DNA of 64,000 nucleotides, from NCBI RefSeq assembly GCF_034670185.1, contig NZ_JAXMNY010000001.1:372001-436000 (forward strand), written 5' to 3'. The DNA is from Nisaea sp. Lineage in GTDB: Bacteria; Pseudomonadota; Alphaproteobacteria; Thalassobaculales; Thalassobaculaceae. Positions 41,388 through 49,940 of this stretch are shown piece by piece; positions within the stretch are counted from its first letter, which is position 1, and each line of letters opens with the position of its first letter. The translations under genes were made by a program, and so were the position numbers. The notes below the pieces were generated by a model that saw only the letters and a program-made list of their open reading frames with translations, was not told where the DNA came from and searched no databases.

Positions 41388-41726
41388 TCAACCGGTGACG
41401 AGGCGGGGCAGTTTTTCAAATTTAGAGATAACGTCTACCAAAGATGGTGAAGACGCGATCTTTTTGTAACCCGATACCAGCTCAAAGGTCGGCTGACGCT
41501 GGCCTTTCCGTTGATTCTTGGAGATTGAGAACAGCGGCAGCTCGTGGCTGTGCCGGAAAATCGAGAAGGCGGCGCCATCGTCGGAATGGTCGATTGCATA
41601 GTCGCGCCATTCGCCGGAGATAACCCGGCTTGAGTAAAGAGCGAGGAGCTGGCCGAGTTCTTTTTTTGTGAAGAAGAGACCGCGTTGCGGCGACCGGCTT
41701 TTCTTGAGCCGAATCAAATCCGCCAT
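41388..41726 (-). CDS. DUF2794 family protein
   Basis: 112 residues. FFTKKELGQLLALYSSRVISGEWRDYAIDH and AAFSIFRHSHELPLFSISK match the DUF2794 family, found in almost all Alphaproteobacteria and of unknown function. No membrane segment, no cysteines. It is divergent from yfgM across a 260-base region holding a predicted promoter, and its stop is followed directly by the CoA transferase gene. Confidence 0.85.
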   Translation of the reverse strand: MADLIRLKKSRSPQRGLFFTKKELGQLLALYSSRVISGEWRDYAIDHSDDGAAFSIFRHSHELPLFSISKNQRKGQRQPTFELVSGYKKIASSPSLVDVISKFEKLPRLVTG

Positions 41727-41835
41727 GAGCTGATCACCGTTGGATTTGTTGCCGTTTCATGAAAGACAGTTTTCCCGAAAAATCGCCCGGCGTAAAGGCC
41801 ACGATACAGGAAAGCAGGGAGACCGTTAGAGCGGT

Positions 41836-41864
41836 TTGATTTCGGCGGGCGCGCCATGTAGGTT
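41836..41864 (+). promoter_or_regulatory. Predicted promoter for yfgM-bamB-der
   Basis: TTGATT (41836-41841), 17-base spacer, TAGGTT (41859-41864). It is a moderate match to sigma-70, in the divergent spacer and about 120 bases before the yfgM start. No other feature was seen in 41727-41986. Confidence 0.4.
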
Positions 41865-41986
41865 GCGCTCTTCCGCCTGATGCCGGAGGCGCTGAGTGCT
41901 GTCCGGAACCAAGGCGGTGAGACTTGTCCGCCGGTCCATTCGTTCGAGCGAGCGAGCGGAGGCGGCGCATCGCAACGGAGATACGC

Positions 41987-42631
41987 GTGGCAGACATTTT
42001 TCGCGAGATTGACGAAGAACTCCAGCAGGAGAAGGCGGCCAAGCTTTGGAAGCGGTATGGCCCCTATGTCATCGCGCTTGCGGTCCTGGTTATAGCGGCA
42101 GTTGCCGGATACCGTTTCTGGCAGTCCTACGAGGCAGATCAGCGGGCGGCACAGTCCGCTCGTTATGAAGCTGCTGCGAGAGCTGTCGGCGAAGATCCCG
42201 CAGCGGCGGCGGCCGGGTTCGGCGCGCTCGCCGGCGACAGCAATGCCGGTTACGCGGCTCTTGCGACCCTGCGTCAGGCTGCAGCCTCGATCGAGGCTGG
42301 CGATACCGAAGGCGGGGTGCTGATTTACAAGAAACTGATGGATGATCAGGGTGCGCCCGCGCTGCTCCGCGATCTGGCCCGTCTGCTTTCCATCTCGCAT
42401 CGAATCGATAGCGGTGATCCGGCGGTACTCTCCCGGGAAGTTTCCGCGCTCGCCAATACCACTGGTCCCTGGCGCTCGCTGGCTCGCGAGACCGAAGCGA
42501 TGATTGCGCTGAAGGCTGGTGACAAGGCGAAGGCCCTTGAAATTCTGCAGACGCTCAACGCCGATGCGGCGATACCACGGCAGCAGCGGGCCCGGATAAC
42601 GGAACTGATCAGCGCCATCGGCGCCGAGTGA
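41987..42631 (+). CDS. YfgM-like TPR membrane protein
   Basis: 214 residues from a GTG with CGGAG six bases upstream; an ATG-less extension back to 41924 lacks a ribosome site. A short cytosolic head (ADIFREIDEELQQEKAAKLWKRYG), one membrane anchor (about 27-45, VIALAVLVIAAVAGYRFW) and a periplasmic TPR-like helical domain (TPR_21/DUF2133). In E. coli YfgM binds SecYEG and periplasmic chaperones. Pairing with bamB and der downstream is the conserved order in Proteobacteria. Confidence 0.88.
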   Translation: MADIFREIDEELQQEKAAKLWKRYGPYVIALAVLVIAAVAGYRFWQSYEADQRAAQSARYEAAARAVGEDPAAAAAGFGALAGDSNAGYAALATLRQAAASIEAGDTEGGVLIYKKLMDDQGAPALLRDLARLLSISHRIDSGDPAVLSREVSALANTTGPWRSLARETEAMIALKAGDKAKALEILQTLNADAAIPRQQRARITELISAIGAE

Positions 42632-42644
42632 GCGGGAGCGTTCC

Positions 42645-43988
42645 ATGAGTGGCATGCGTTCCTGGCGGGCCCTTGGCCTGGCATTCTTTGCGGCAACTCT
42701 CCTGCAGGGCTGTAGCGCTGACTCCCTGTTCTTCGGGGAGGAAGAGGATGGTCCGCCGCTGGAAGGCGAACGGCTGCCGATCCTCGCGCTTGAGAAGAGT
42801 TTGACCGCAGACCCGAATCTTGCCGGATTGAAGATCGTTCTGCCGCGACCGTTCGAGAACAAGGACTGGCCGCAGCCGGGCGGCAATGCAGTGCATGCCA
42901 TGCAGCATCTGGCGGCTGGAGATGTCCTGAAACGCGCCTGGTCGACCAGTGTCGGCAGTGGCTCGGGCGATGACACCCAGCTAATCGCGAGCCCGATCGT
43001 CGTCGATGGTCTGATTTACACGATGGATAGTGAAGGAGAAATCTCCGCGCTCTCCGTGGCGAATGGCGACCGGGTTTGGTCCGCTGAAACGCGCCCTGAC
43101 GACGAGGATGAAACCATCTTCCCGGGTGCGATCTCTGCCGGTGACGGCAAGCTGGTCGCGGCGACCGGATATGGCGAGGTGATCGCTTTCGATCTGAAGG
43201 ATGGATCGGAAGTTTGGCGCACACGGCTGCCCGGACCGGTTCGCGCTGCGCCGACCGTGGTTGACGGCCGGATCTTGGTCAGCATTCTCGGAAACCAGTC
43301 CTTCTCGCTCGATCTCAGGGACGGAAACCGGATCTGGTCACATACCGGAATCTCAGAAGAGTCCGCGCTGCTCGGTATTGCCAGTCCGGCAGTGAGCGGC
43401 GGCTCGGCTATCATTCCCTATTCATCCGGCGAGATTTTCGTTCTCCGGGTCGAGAACGGCCGCCTGATCTGGAATGACAATCTAAGTTCGGCCAGGAGCC
43501 GCAACGCGGTTTCCCGGCTTTCGGACATTCGCGGTAATCCGGTTGTGGATGACGGCCTCGTTATCGCCATCAGCCAGGCCGGGCGCCTGTTGGCGACGGA
43601 CTTGAAGTCCGGCCGCAGGGTCTGGGAAGCGCGCGTCGGCGGCAATCAGACGCCGTGGGTTGCCGGTGACTATATCTTCGTGGTGTCGGATCTCGGTGAG
43701 GTGCTGGCCATGACCAAGCGTCGCGGCCAGATCCGTTGGATCCAGCAATTGCCGGTATTCGAGAATCCCGAAGACAAGGAAGGCATCATCACCTATGCCG
43801 GGCCGGTGCTTGTCAGCGACCGTCTGCTGGTGGGAGCTTCGACCGGGGATGTCTATGCGATTTCGCCCTATACGGGGGATATTCTGGGTAAAATTGACAT
43901 CGGGTCGCCGGTTTTCCTGCCGCCTATCGTCGCGGGAGGAACTGTGTTCTTCCTGACCGATAACGGCGATCTTGAGGCTTACCGCTAG
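42645..43988 (+). CDS. bamB: Outer-membrane assembly lipoprotein BamB
   Basis: 447 residues. The lipoprotein signal ends in the lipobox LLQGC (Cys about residue 24), so the mature protein is lipid-anchored, presumably in the outer membrane. Eight PQQ-like beta-propeller blades follow, recognisable by DGLIYTMDSEGEISALSVANGDRVW and VAATGYGEVIAFDLKDGSEVWRT. BamB helps the BamA complex receive outer-membrane proteins. It is somewhat longer than the E. coli protein (392). It starts 13 bases after yfgM with GGGAG upstream. Confidence 0.92.
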   Translation: MSGMRSWRALGLAFFAATLLQGCSADSLFFGEEEDGPPLEGERLPILALEKSLTADPNLAGLKIVLPRPFENKDWPQPGGNAVHAMQHLAAGDVLKRAWSTSVGSGSGDDTQLIASPIVVDGLIYTMDSEGEISALSVANGDRVWSAETRPDDEDETIFPGAISAGDGKLVAATGYGEVIAFDLKDGSEVWRTRLPGPVRAAPTVVDGRILVSILGNQSFSLDLRDGNRIWSHTGISEESALLGIASPAVSGGSAIIPYSSGEIFVLRVENGRLIWNDNLSSARSRNAVSRLSDIRGNPVVDDGLVIAISQAGRLLATDLKSGRRVWEARVGGNQTPWVAGDYIFVVSDLGEVLAMTKRRGQIRWIQQLPVFENPEDKEGIITYAGPVLVSDRLLVGASTGDVYAISPYTGDILGKIDIGSPVFLPPIVAGGTVFFLTDNGDLEAYR

Positions 43989-44078
43989 AACCTTTGCCTG
44001 GTGGGGCGGGGTTCCCGCATGGCGGCTATGCCGCAACAATGCTTGATCTGAGGCGTGTCTGCGGACTACGGAACAGCC

Positions 44079-45494
44079 ATGAGTTTTACAGTCGCCATCA
44101 TCGGTCGGCCTAATGTCGGCAAATCGACCATCTTCAACCGGCTCATCGGCAAGCGTCTCGCTATTGTCGACGATCAGCCGGGGGTTACCCGCGACCGTCG
44201 CGAGGGTGAGGGGCGGGTCGGTGACCTGACCTTCCGCCTATTCGATACGGCAGGCCTGGAAGACGCCGACAACGAAAGCCTCGAGGGCCGCATGCGGCAA
44301 CAGACGGAGGCGGCTGTTGCCGAAGCGGATGCAGTTCTGTTCGTGATCGACGCCCGTGCCGGTGTTACTCCGCTGGACGATCACTTCGCCCGCTGGCTCC
44401 GCCGCGAGAAGCAGAAGGTCATCCTGGTCGCCAATAAATGCGAGGGCAAGGCGGGCAAGCCGGGCCTTTACGAGTCCTTCGGGCTCGGTCTTGGCGATCC
44501 GGTGCCGCTTTCCGCCGAACATGGCGAGGGGCTGAGTGAGCTTTACGATGCGCTCACCGCCTTCGCGCCGGAGAGTGCGCATGACGACTACAGCGATCTC
44601 GACGATGACGGAGAGAACGCTGACGATATCGTCGAGGAAGCTCCCGACGGAGCGGTGACCTGGCGCGATGCCAAGGCTCCGGACACGATCCGGCTGGCGA
44701 TTGTCGGCCGTCCGAATGTGGGCAAGTCGACCTTCGTGAACGCCTTGCTCGGCGAGGACCGCATGCTGACCGGTCCTGAGGCCGGGATCACCCGCGATGC
44801 GATCGAGAGCGACTGGGAATTCGAGGGGCAACCTTTCAAGCTGTTCGATACGGCCGGTCTGCGCCGCCGTTCGAAAGTGACCAAGCGGCTTGAATATCTC
44901 TCCGGTGAGGATACCCGCCGGGCTATCCAGTTCGCCCATGTCGTGGTGCTGATGCTCGATGCCAGCACCATGCTGGAAAAGCAGGACCTGACCATCGCCC
45001 GCATGGTGGTCGAGGAGGGCCGGGCCCTCGTCATCGCCGCCAACAAGTGGGACATTGTCGAGAATCGCGAGAAGGCCCTTGGTCAACTTCGTGACCGGCT
45101 GCAAACGTCGCTGCCGCAGGTGAAGGGGATTCCCTACATCACCATCTCCGCCGAACGCGGCCGCAATCTCGACAAGTTGCTGCATTCCATCGTTGAGACC
45201 TACGACACCTGGAACCGCCGGGTGTCGACCTCGCGCCTCAACCGCTGGCTCGCGGACATGACGGCTCAGCATTCGCCGCCGCTGGCCAAGGGTCGCCGGA
45301 TCAAGCTGCGCTACATGACGCAGATCAAGACCCGTCCGCCGACCTTTGCCGCCTTCGTCAGTCAGCCAACGGAACTGCCGGAAGCCTATACGCGCTATCT
45401 GGTGAACGGCCTGCGTGAGAGCTTCCAGCTCACGGCGGTGCCGATCCGGTTCTATCTGCGCGGCAGCAAGAACCCATACGTCAACGACGACTAA
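44079..45494 (+). CDS. der: Ribosome biogenesis GTPase Der (EngA)
   Basis: 471 residues from the ATG at 44079 (an in-frame GTG at 44055 is less likely). Two tandem GTPase domains: G1 VAIIGRPNVGKST with DTAGLED and NKCEGK, and G1 again LAIVGRPNVGKST with DTAGLRRRSKV and NKWD. The acidic linker (DDDYSDLDDDGENADD region) lies between them. A C-terminal KH-like domain ends the protein. It is required for 50S maturation. Last gene of the yfgM-bamB-der group. Confidence 0.97.
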   Translation: MSFTVAIIGRPNVGKSTIFNRLIGKRLAIVDDQPGVTRDRREGEGRVGDLTFRLFDTAGLEDADNESLEGRMRQQTEAAVAEADAVLFVIDARAGVTPLDDHFARWLRREKQKVILVANKCEGKAGKPGLYESFGLGLGDPVPLSAEHGEGLSELYDALTAFAPESAHDDYSDLDDDGENADDIVEEAPDGAVTWRDAKAPDTIRLAIVGRPNVGKSTFVNALLGEDRMLTGPEAGITRDAIESDWEFEGQPFKLFDTAGLRRRSKVTKRLEYLSGEDTRRAIQFAHVVVLMLDASTMLEKQDLTIARMVVEEGRALVIAANKWDIVENREKALGQLRDRLQTSLPQVKGIPYITISAERGRNLDKLLHSIVETYDTWNRRVSTSRLNRWLADMTAQHSPPLAKGRRIKLRYMTQIKTRPPTFAAFVSQPTELPEAYTRYLVNGLRESFQLTAVPIRFYLRGSKNPYVNDD

Positions 45495-45577
45495 GCACTT
45501 GATTCCCGAGTGGACTTGGCAACCGGTGGGGAAGGGGACATCATGGTGGTCCTGCCTTTCCCAATCGAGGTCCCGCC

Positions 45578-47017
45578 ATGTCTGCCGCACCAAAGAAGCC
45601 CGCTCCATTATGGCAATGGAGCGCTGTGGAGCTATCTGGAGCCATCCGGGATGCGCGTGTCAGCGCATCTGATGCCGTAAGCTCCGTTGTCGACCGGATC
45701 CGCGCCGCGAACGGCCATCTGAATGCCATCGTCGTCGATCAGACGGACGCCGCGCTGGAGCAGGCCGCGTCCTATGACGAGATCCTGAAGCAGGACGGCC
45801 CGATCGGCCCGCTGCACGGTGTCCCGGTCGCCATCAAGATCAATGTCGATCAGAAAGGCACCGCCAACAGCAATGGTGTGACGGCTTTCAAGGACCTGAT
45901 TGCCCCTGACGATGCCCCGGTTGTCCGGAACCTGAAAAAGGCCGGTGCGATCATCGTCGGACGCTCCAACACTCCGGAATTCTCTTTCCGGGCGACCACC
46001 GTGAACGAGTTGCACGGCCGGACCTACAATCCATGGGATGACAATCACTCGCCTGGCGGCTCCTCCGGCGGCGCCTCCTCGGCCGTGGCTGCGGGTTTCT
46101 GTCCGATCGCCCATGGCAACGATATCGGCGGTTCTCTTAGGTTTCCGGCCTACCAGACCGGGACCGTGACCGTTAAGCCCGGCCAGGGCCGGGTGCCAGC
46201 CTACAACCCCTCCGGCGCCGAGGAACGCTCTCTGCTGGCGCAGTTGATGTCGGTTCAGGGCATCATCGCCCGAGAGGTGCGCGACGTGCGTCTGGCGACC
46301 CGGGTGCTGATGCAGCACGATCCGCACGATCCGTTGCAGGTTCCGATGCCGTTCGACGGTCCGCCGGTGGACCAGCCGATCAAGGTCGCTTTCTGCCGCG
46401 AGACCAATGGCTACAAGATCCATCCGGCGGTCGAGGCTGCACTGGAAGGCGCAGCGGCGGAGCTGGAGAAGGCCGGGTATGTCGTCGAGGAGGCGAGCCC
46501 GCCGATGATTCAGGAAGCGGCGGCTGAAGCCCTGCCGGCACTCTATGCCGATTGCGAGATTTTCATCGGCGACGCCATCCAGAAATACGGCAGCGCCGAC
46601 ATCAAGAAAGTCTTCGACTTCTATTTCGAGAACTATCCGCCGACCGACGCTGTCGGCCTGTTGCGGACGATGTCCCGCCGAACCCGGTATCTGCGTGCCT
46701 GGAACCTGTTCCTGGAAGAGTATCCGCTGGTCCTGACGCCCTTCATGATGCGGCCGGGCTTCACCTGGAACGAGGATGCGGACAGCTCGGCGGGTGTGCG
46801 CGATATCTTCGACTCGTCCGTCTATAGCTGGCTGATCAATTTCCTCGGCCTGCCTGCCGCCATCGCGCCTGCGGGCTATCACGAGGAACTCCCGCTCTCG
46901 GTCCAGATTATCGGCCGGCGCTTCCGGGAAGACCTGACACTGGATGCGGCGGAGTGCCTGGAGCGTGTGAACGGTATCCAGGTTCACGAGCTGTGGCGCC
47001 GCAAGGGGCTGCTCTAG
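45578..47017 (+). CDS. Amidase signature enzyme
   Basis: 479 residues. Triad Lys87 (GVPVAIKI), Ser162 (SPGGSSGGA) and Ser186 (DIGGSLRFP), with the spacing of the family. It resembles acylamidases and indoleacetamide-type enzymes rather than GatA, whose partners are absent. No signal peptide. The substrate is unknown. It is followed by a strong terminator and is probably transcribed alone. Confidence 0.88.
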   Translation: MSAAPKKPAPLWQWSAVELSGAIRDARVSASDAVSSVVDRIRAANGHLNAIVVDQTDAALEQAASYDEILKQDGPIGPLHGVPVAIKINVDQKGTANSNGVTAFKDLIAPDDAPVVRNLKKAGAIIVGRSNTPEFSFRATTVNELHGRTYNPWDDNHSPGGSSGGASSAVAAGFCPIAHGNDIGGSLRFPAYQTGTVTVKPGQGRVPAYNPSGAEERSLLAQLMSVQGIIAREVRDVRLATRVLMQHDPHDPLQVPMPFDGPPVDQPIKVAFCRETNGYKIHPAVEAALEGAAAELEKAGYVVEEASPPMIQEAAAEALPALYADCEIFIGDAIQKYGSADIKKVFDFYFENYPPTDAVGLLRTMSRRTRYLRAWNLFLEEYPLVLTPFMMRPGFTWNEDADSSAGVRDIFDSSVYSWLINFLGLPAAIAPAGYHEELPLSVQIIGRRFREDLTLDAAECLERVNGIQVHELWRRKGLL

Positions 47018-47030
47018 GTATCTGTGTCAC

Positions 47031-47072
47031 GCCGGATCGCGAGTGCGTCAGTACCGCGATCCGGTCTTGTTC
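47031..47072 (+). terminator. Rho-independent terminator of the amidase gene
   Basis: Perfect 10-bp stem CCGGATCGCG (47032-47041) / CGCGATCCGG (47055-47064), 13-base loop, then TCTTGTT. It starts 14 bases after the amidase stop. Confidence 0.75.
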
Positions 47073-47103
47073 ACGCGGCGGCTTAGCCGTCATACTTCGT
47101 GGT

Positions 47104-47418
47104 ATGAGCCACCGTCGCATCACCCGTCACCAGCTTTCGGTTGACGATATCGCCGCTCTCTATGACACGCTTCTGGAGAGCCAGAAGAGGCGCTACTACC
47201 GCCGTTGGAAGGTCGAGACACCCGTGTTCAACTCCAAACGTAAACGTGAGGTGGTGCAGGACGAGGTCCGGCTGAAACGGCTGCAGGAACGGGCAGACGG
47301 CATTGAGTACGCTCTTCGCTATGAGGATCTGACGATACGTCAGCGCCGGGAGATGGAGCAGACGGCCCGCAATCTTCGGCTGGCGGCGAAGGGAATGAAG
47401 ACTGATACGGACAAGTAA
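47104..47418 (+). CDS. Small basic hypothetical protein
   Basis: 104 residues from the ATG at 47104. Rich in Lys and Arg, with a largely helical character (ESQKRRYYRRWKVETPVF, then EVRLKRLQERADGIEYALR) and no cysteines or membrane segment. It may bind nucleic acid, but nothing proves it. The ribosome site is weak, and the frame could also be a chance one, although its composition fits real genes here. Its stop codon lies inside a perfect 24-base palindrome. Confidence 0.55.
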   Translation: MSHRRITRHQLSVDDIAALYDTLLESQKRRYYRRWKVETPVFNSKRKREVVQDEVRLKRLQERADGIEYALRYEDLTIRQRREMEQTARNLRLAAKGMKTDTDK

Positions 47419-47435
47419 GGCGCGCGCCTTACTTG
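47412..47435. repeat. Perfect 24-base palindrome at the stop codon of the small basic protein gene
   Basis: Half-sites CAAGTAAGGCGC (47412-47423) and GCGCCTTACTTG (47424-47435) are exact complements without a spacer, and include the TAA stop. In RNA this would form a hairpin of about 10 bp with a 4-base loop. No T-run follows, so it may be a terminator of another kind or a dimer-binding site before the MFS gene. Confidence 0.65.
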
Positions 47436-47500
47436 CGCGGATTCGGACGGAGGCCATACTGTCGTTGAGTCCTTTCTCCGTTTTCGATTGAGCCCTTCGC

Positions 47501-48748
47501 GTGAATCAAACCATCGACGTTGCCGCTGCAGATCCGACGCAGCACCCCTATCGCTGGGCAATGCTGTTTGGCGTCTGGCTGATTTATTTTGCCTTCGGCC
47601 TGACGATCAGCGCACTGGCCCCAATGGTTGGCCCCATCACACATGATCTCGGGCTCAGCCATGGAGCCATGGGGACCGTGCTCGGGGCCTGGCCCTTCAT
47701 CTATATTGGCGCGGCGGTGCCTTGCGGCATCCTGCTGGACCGGATCGGTGCCCGCCGGGCTCTGTTGCTTGCCGCTATGATCATGGCCGCTTCCGGCCTT
47801 TGCCGGGCGATGGCCGTCGACCATCTTTCCCTGTTTCTCGCCGTCGGTATCTTCGGGTTCGGCGGGCCGCTGATTTCCATCGGGGCGCCGAAGATCATTG
47901 CCGAATGGTTCGAGGGCAAGGAGCGCGGCTTCGCCATGGGCATCTACATCACCGGCCCGGCCATCGGCGGCATCCTCTCGCTCAGTCTGACCAACGCGGT
48001 GGTGCTGCCCTTCCATGGTGGCGACTGGCGCATGGTGGTGACGGATTACGCTGCGATCACCGCCGCCGCCGGCTTTATCTGGCTGCTGATTGCCCGGCAT
48101 GCGGAAGCGCGGGCGCGCGAGGCTGCCGAGAAGGCGGCTCCGAAACGGCCCCAGATCGAAATCTTCCGGGAGCTGATGGCCAATCCGGTGGTGCGGGTCA
48201 TCCTCGCCATGAGCGTCGGTATTTTCTTCTTCAATCATGGCACCAATAACTGGCTGCCGGAGATCCTGAAATCGACGGGCATGAGTGCCGTCGATGCGGG
48301 CTACTGGGCGGCGCTGCCGACCATGGTCGGTGTGCTCGGCTCCCTGACCATTCCGCGTCTGGCGACGCCGGAGCGGCGCGGCGCGATCCTTGGCGGGTTG
48401 TTCGTGCTGGCCGGCCTTTGCACCCTGCTGCTGCAGCTCGGAGAGGGGCCGGGGCTTATCCTGGCGCTGATCTTCCAAGGTTTGGCGCGCGGCTCGATGA
48501 TGACCATTGCCCTGCTGTTCCTGGTCGAGGCGCGCGGTGTGGGATCGAAGAATGCGGGTTCCGCCGGCGGGCTGTTCTTTTCAGCGGCGGAAATCGGTGG
48601 CGTCTCAGGTCCGGTCGCTATCGGGGTGATCCATGACATGACCGGCGGCTTCACCGTCAGTCTATGGGTGCTGACGGGCGTGTGTGCGCTGCTTCTGCTC
48701 GGGCTTGTGTTCGGAATCCAGAGACCCGCAGCAAAGGCGCGCGTTTAA
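47501..48748 (+). CDS. MFS transporter
   Basis: 415 residues from a GTG, with about 12 membrane helices. The loop-2 motif GILLDRIGARRALLLAAMI matches the conserved G-x-x-x-D-R-x-G-R-R of the major facilitator superfamily. The pattern SALAPMVGPITHDLGLSHGAMGTVLGAWPF and GAPKIIAEWFEGKERG is that of the CynX/NimT-like and NarK-like uptake or drug-efflux group. The substrate is unknown. Its last 4 bases overlap the end of the convergent BaiN gene. Confidence 0.88.
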   Translation: MNQTIDVAAADPTQHPYRWAMLFGVWLIYFAFGLTISALAPMVGPITHDLGLSHGAMGTVLGAWPFIYIGAAVPCGILLDRIGARRALLLAAMIMAASGLCRAMAVDHLSLFLAVGIFGFGGPLISIGAPKIIAEWFEGKERGFAMGIYITGPAIGGILSLSLTNAVVLPFHGGDWRMVVTDYAAITAAAGFIWLLIARHAEARAREAAEKAAPKRPQIEIFRELMANPVVRVILAMSVGIFFFNHGTNNWLPEILKSTGMSAVDAGYWAALPTMVGVLGSLTIPRLATPERRGAILGGLFVLAGLCTLLLQLGEGPGLILALIFQGLARGSMMTIALLFLVEARGVGSKNAGSAGGLFFSAAEIGGVSGPVAIGVIHDMTGGFTVSLWVLTGVCALLLLGLVFGIQRPAAKARV

Positions 48749-49923
48749 ACGGCCTGTCCGGCGCTCCAGCCGCTGGACCAGGCCCACTGGAAATTGTAGC
48801 CGCCGAGCCAGCCGGTGACATCCACGGCCTCGCCGATGAAATAGAGACCGGGCTGGGCTTTTACTTCCATGGTCTTCTGATTAAGCGCGGCGGTGTCGAT
48901 GCCGCCGAGGGTGACTTCGGCGGTTCGGTAGCCTTCCGATCCGAAGGGCTTCACGCGCCAGCGGTTCACCCGTTCGCCGAGCTGGCGGAGTGCCTTGTCA
49001 CTGGTGTCTCCAAGCGGACGGGCGAGGGCGGATTCCTCTGTGATTGCCGTCGACAGGCGCTTCGGCAGATGCTCCGCGAGAGCGGTCTGGACAGCCTGTT
49101 TACCGTTGCCGGATTTACCTGCGATCAAGTGGCCGGCAATGTCCACTCCCGGCGCGAGATCCACGGTGATTTCCGCGCCTTCCCGCCAGAAGGAGGAGAT
49201 CTGCAGGATCGACGGGCCGCTGAGGCCGCGATGGGTGAACAGAAGTCCCTCGGCGAAGCGCGTTTTGCCTGATGCGACGACCGCGTCGACGGAAATGCCG
49301 GAGAGCGGTTTAAGCCGCTCCAGCATGTCCGCGTCATAGGTAAGAGGAACGAGACCCGGGCGCGTCTCGATCACCGCGATGCCGAATTGTTCGGCGATCG
49401 TGTACGCGAAACCGGTGGCGCCCATCTTCGGGATCGACTTCCCGCCGGTGGCGATGACGACTGACGCGGCCTCGACCGGGCCGGAGGAGAGCGCAACGCG
49501 AAAGCCGTCTCCCTGCCGCTCTATCCCGTCCACTTTCGTAGACAGTTCCATCCGGACGCCAGCCTCGCCAAGTTCGGCCAACAGCATGTCGATGATGGCT
49601 TTTGCCGAGCTGTCGCAGAACAACTGGCCGAGGGTTTTCTCGTGGTAGGCGATATTGTGCTTCTCGACGAGGGCAATGAAATCGCGCTGGGTATAGCGCC
49701 TCAGAGCGGAGATACAGAAGCGCGGGTTTGCGGAGAGGAAGTTTTCCGGAGCGGCGCGGAGATTGGTGAAATTGCAGCGCCCACCGCCGGAGATCCGGAT
49801 CTTTTCTCCCGCCGCCACGGCATGGTCGACAAGCAGGACCGAGCGGCCGCGCTTGCCGGCTTCGGCGGCGCACATCATGCCGGCGGCACCAGCGCCGATA
49901 ATCAGACAATCAACTTTGCGCAT
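48745..49923 (-). CDS. BaiN/RdsA-type NAD(P)/FAD-dependent oxidoreductase (HI0933-like)
   Basis: 392 residues, full length. FAD motif CLIIGAGAAGMMCAAEAGKRGRSVLLVDH (in two parts), diagnostic ISGGGRCNFTNL, GGKSIPKMGATGFAYTIAEQFG and TLGGIDTAALNQKTMEVK, ending with IGEAVDVTGWLGGYNFQWAWSSG. These are the marks of the YhiN/HI0933 family. Function is poorly established; one relative (BaiN) reduces a bile-acid enone. The gene is the downstream partner of none of its neighbours, being 17 bases upstream of the MscS gene's end on the same strand. Confidence 0.9.
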   Translation of the reverse strand: MRKVDCLIIGAGAAGMMCAAEAGKRGRSVLLVDHAVAAGEKIRISGGGRCNFTNLRAAPENFLSANPRFCISALRRYTQRDFIALVEKHNIAYHEKTLGQLFCDSSAKAIIDMLLAELGEAGVRMELSTKVDGIERQGDGFRVALSSGPVEAASVVIATGGKSIPKMGATGFAYTIAEQFGIAVIETRPGLVPLTYDADMLERLKPLSGISVDAVVASGKTRFAEGLLFTHRGLSGPSILQISSFWREGAEITVDLAPGVDIAGHLIAGKSGNGKQAVQTALAEHLPKRLSTAITEESALARPLGDTSDKALRQLGERVNRWRVKPFGSEGYRTAEVTLGGIDTAALNQKTMEVKAQPGLYFIGEAVDVTGWLGGYNFQWAWSSGWSAGQAV

Positions 49924-49940
49924 CGTGGTGACAGCCGGGC

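Noticed and set aside
45518..45577. Possible leader hairpin before the second amidase gene
   Set aside because: The purine and pyrimidine runs pair only with several mismatches, so it is not distinguishable from chance.
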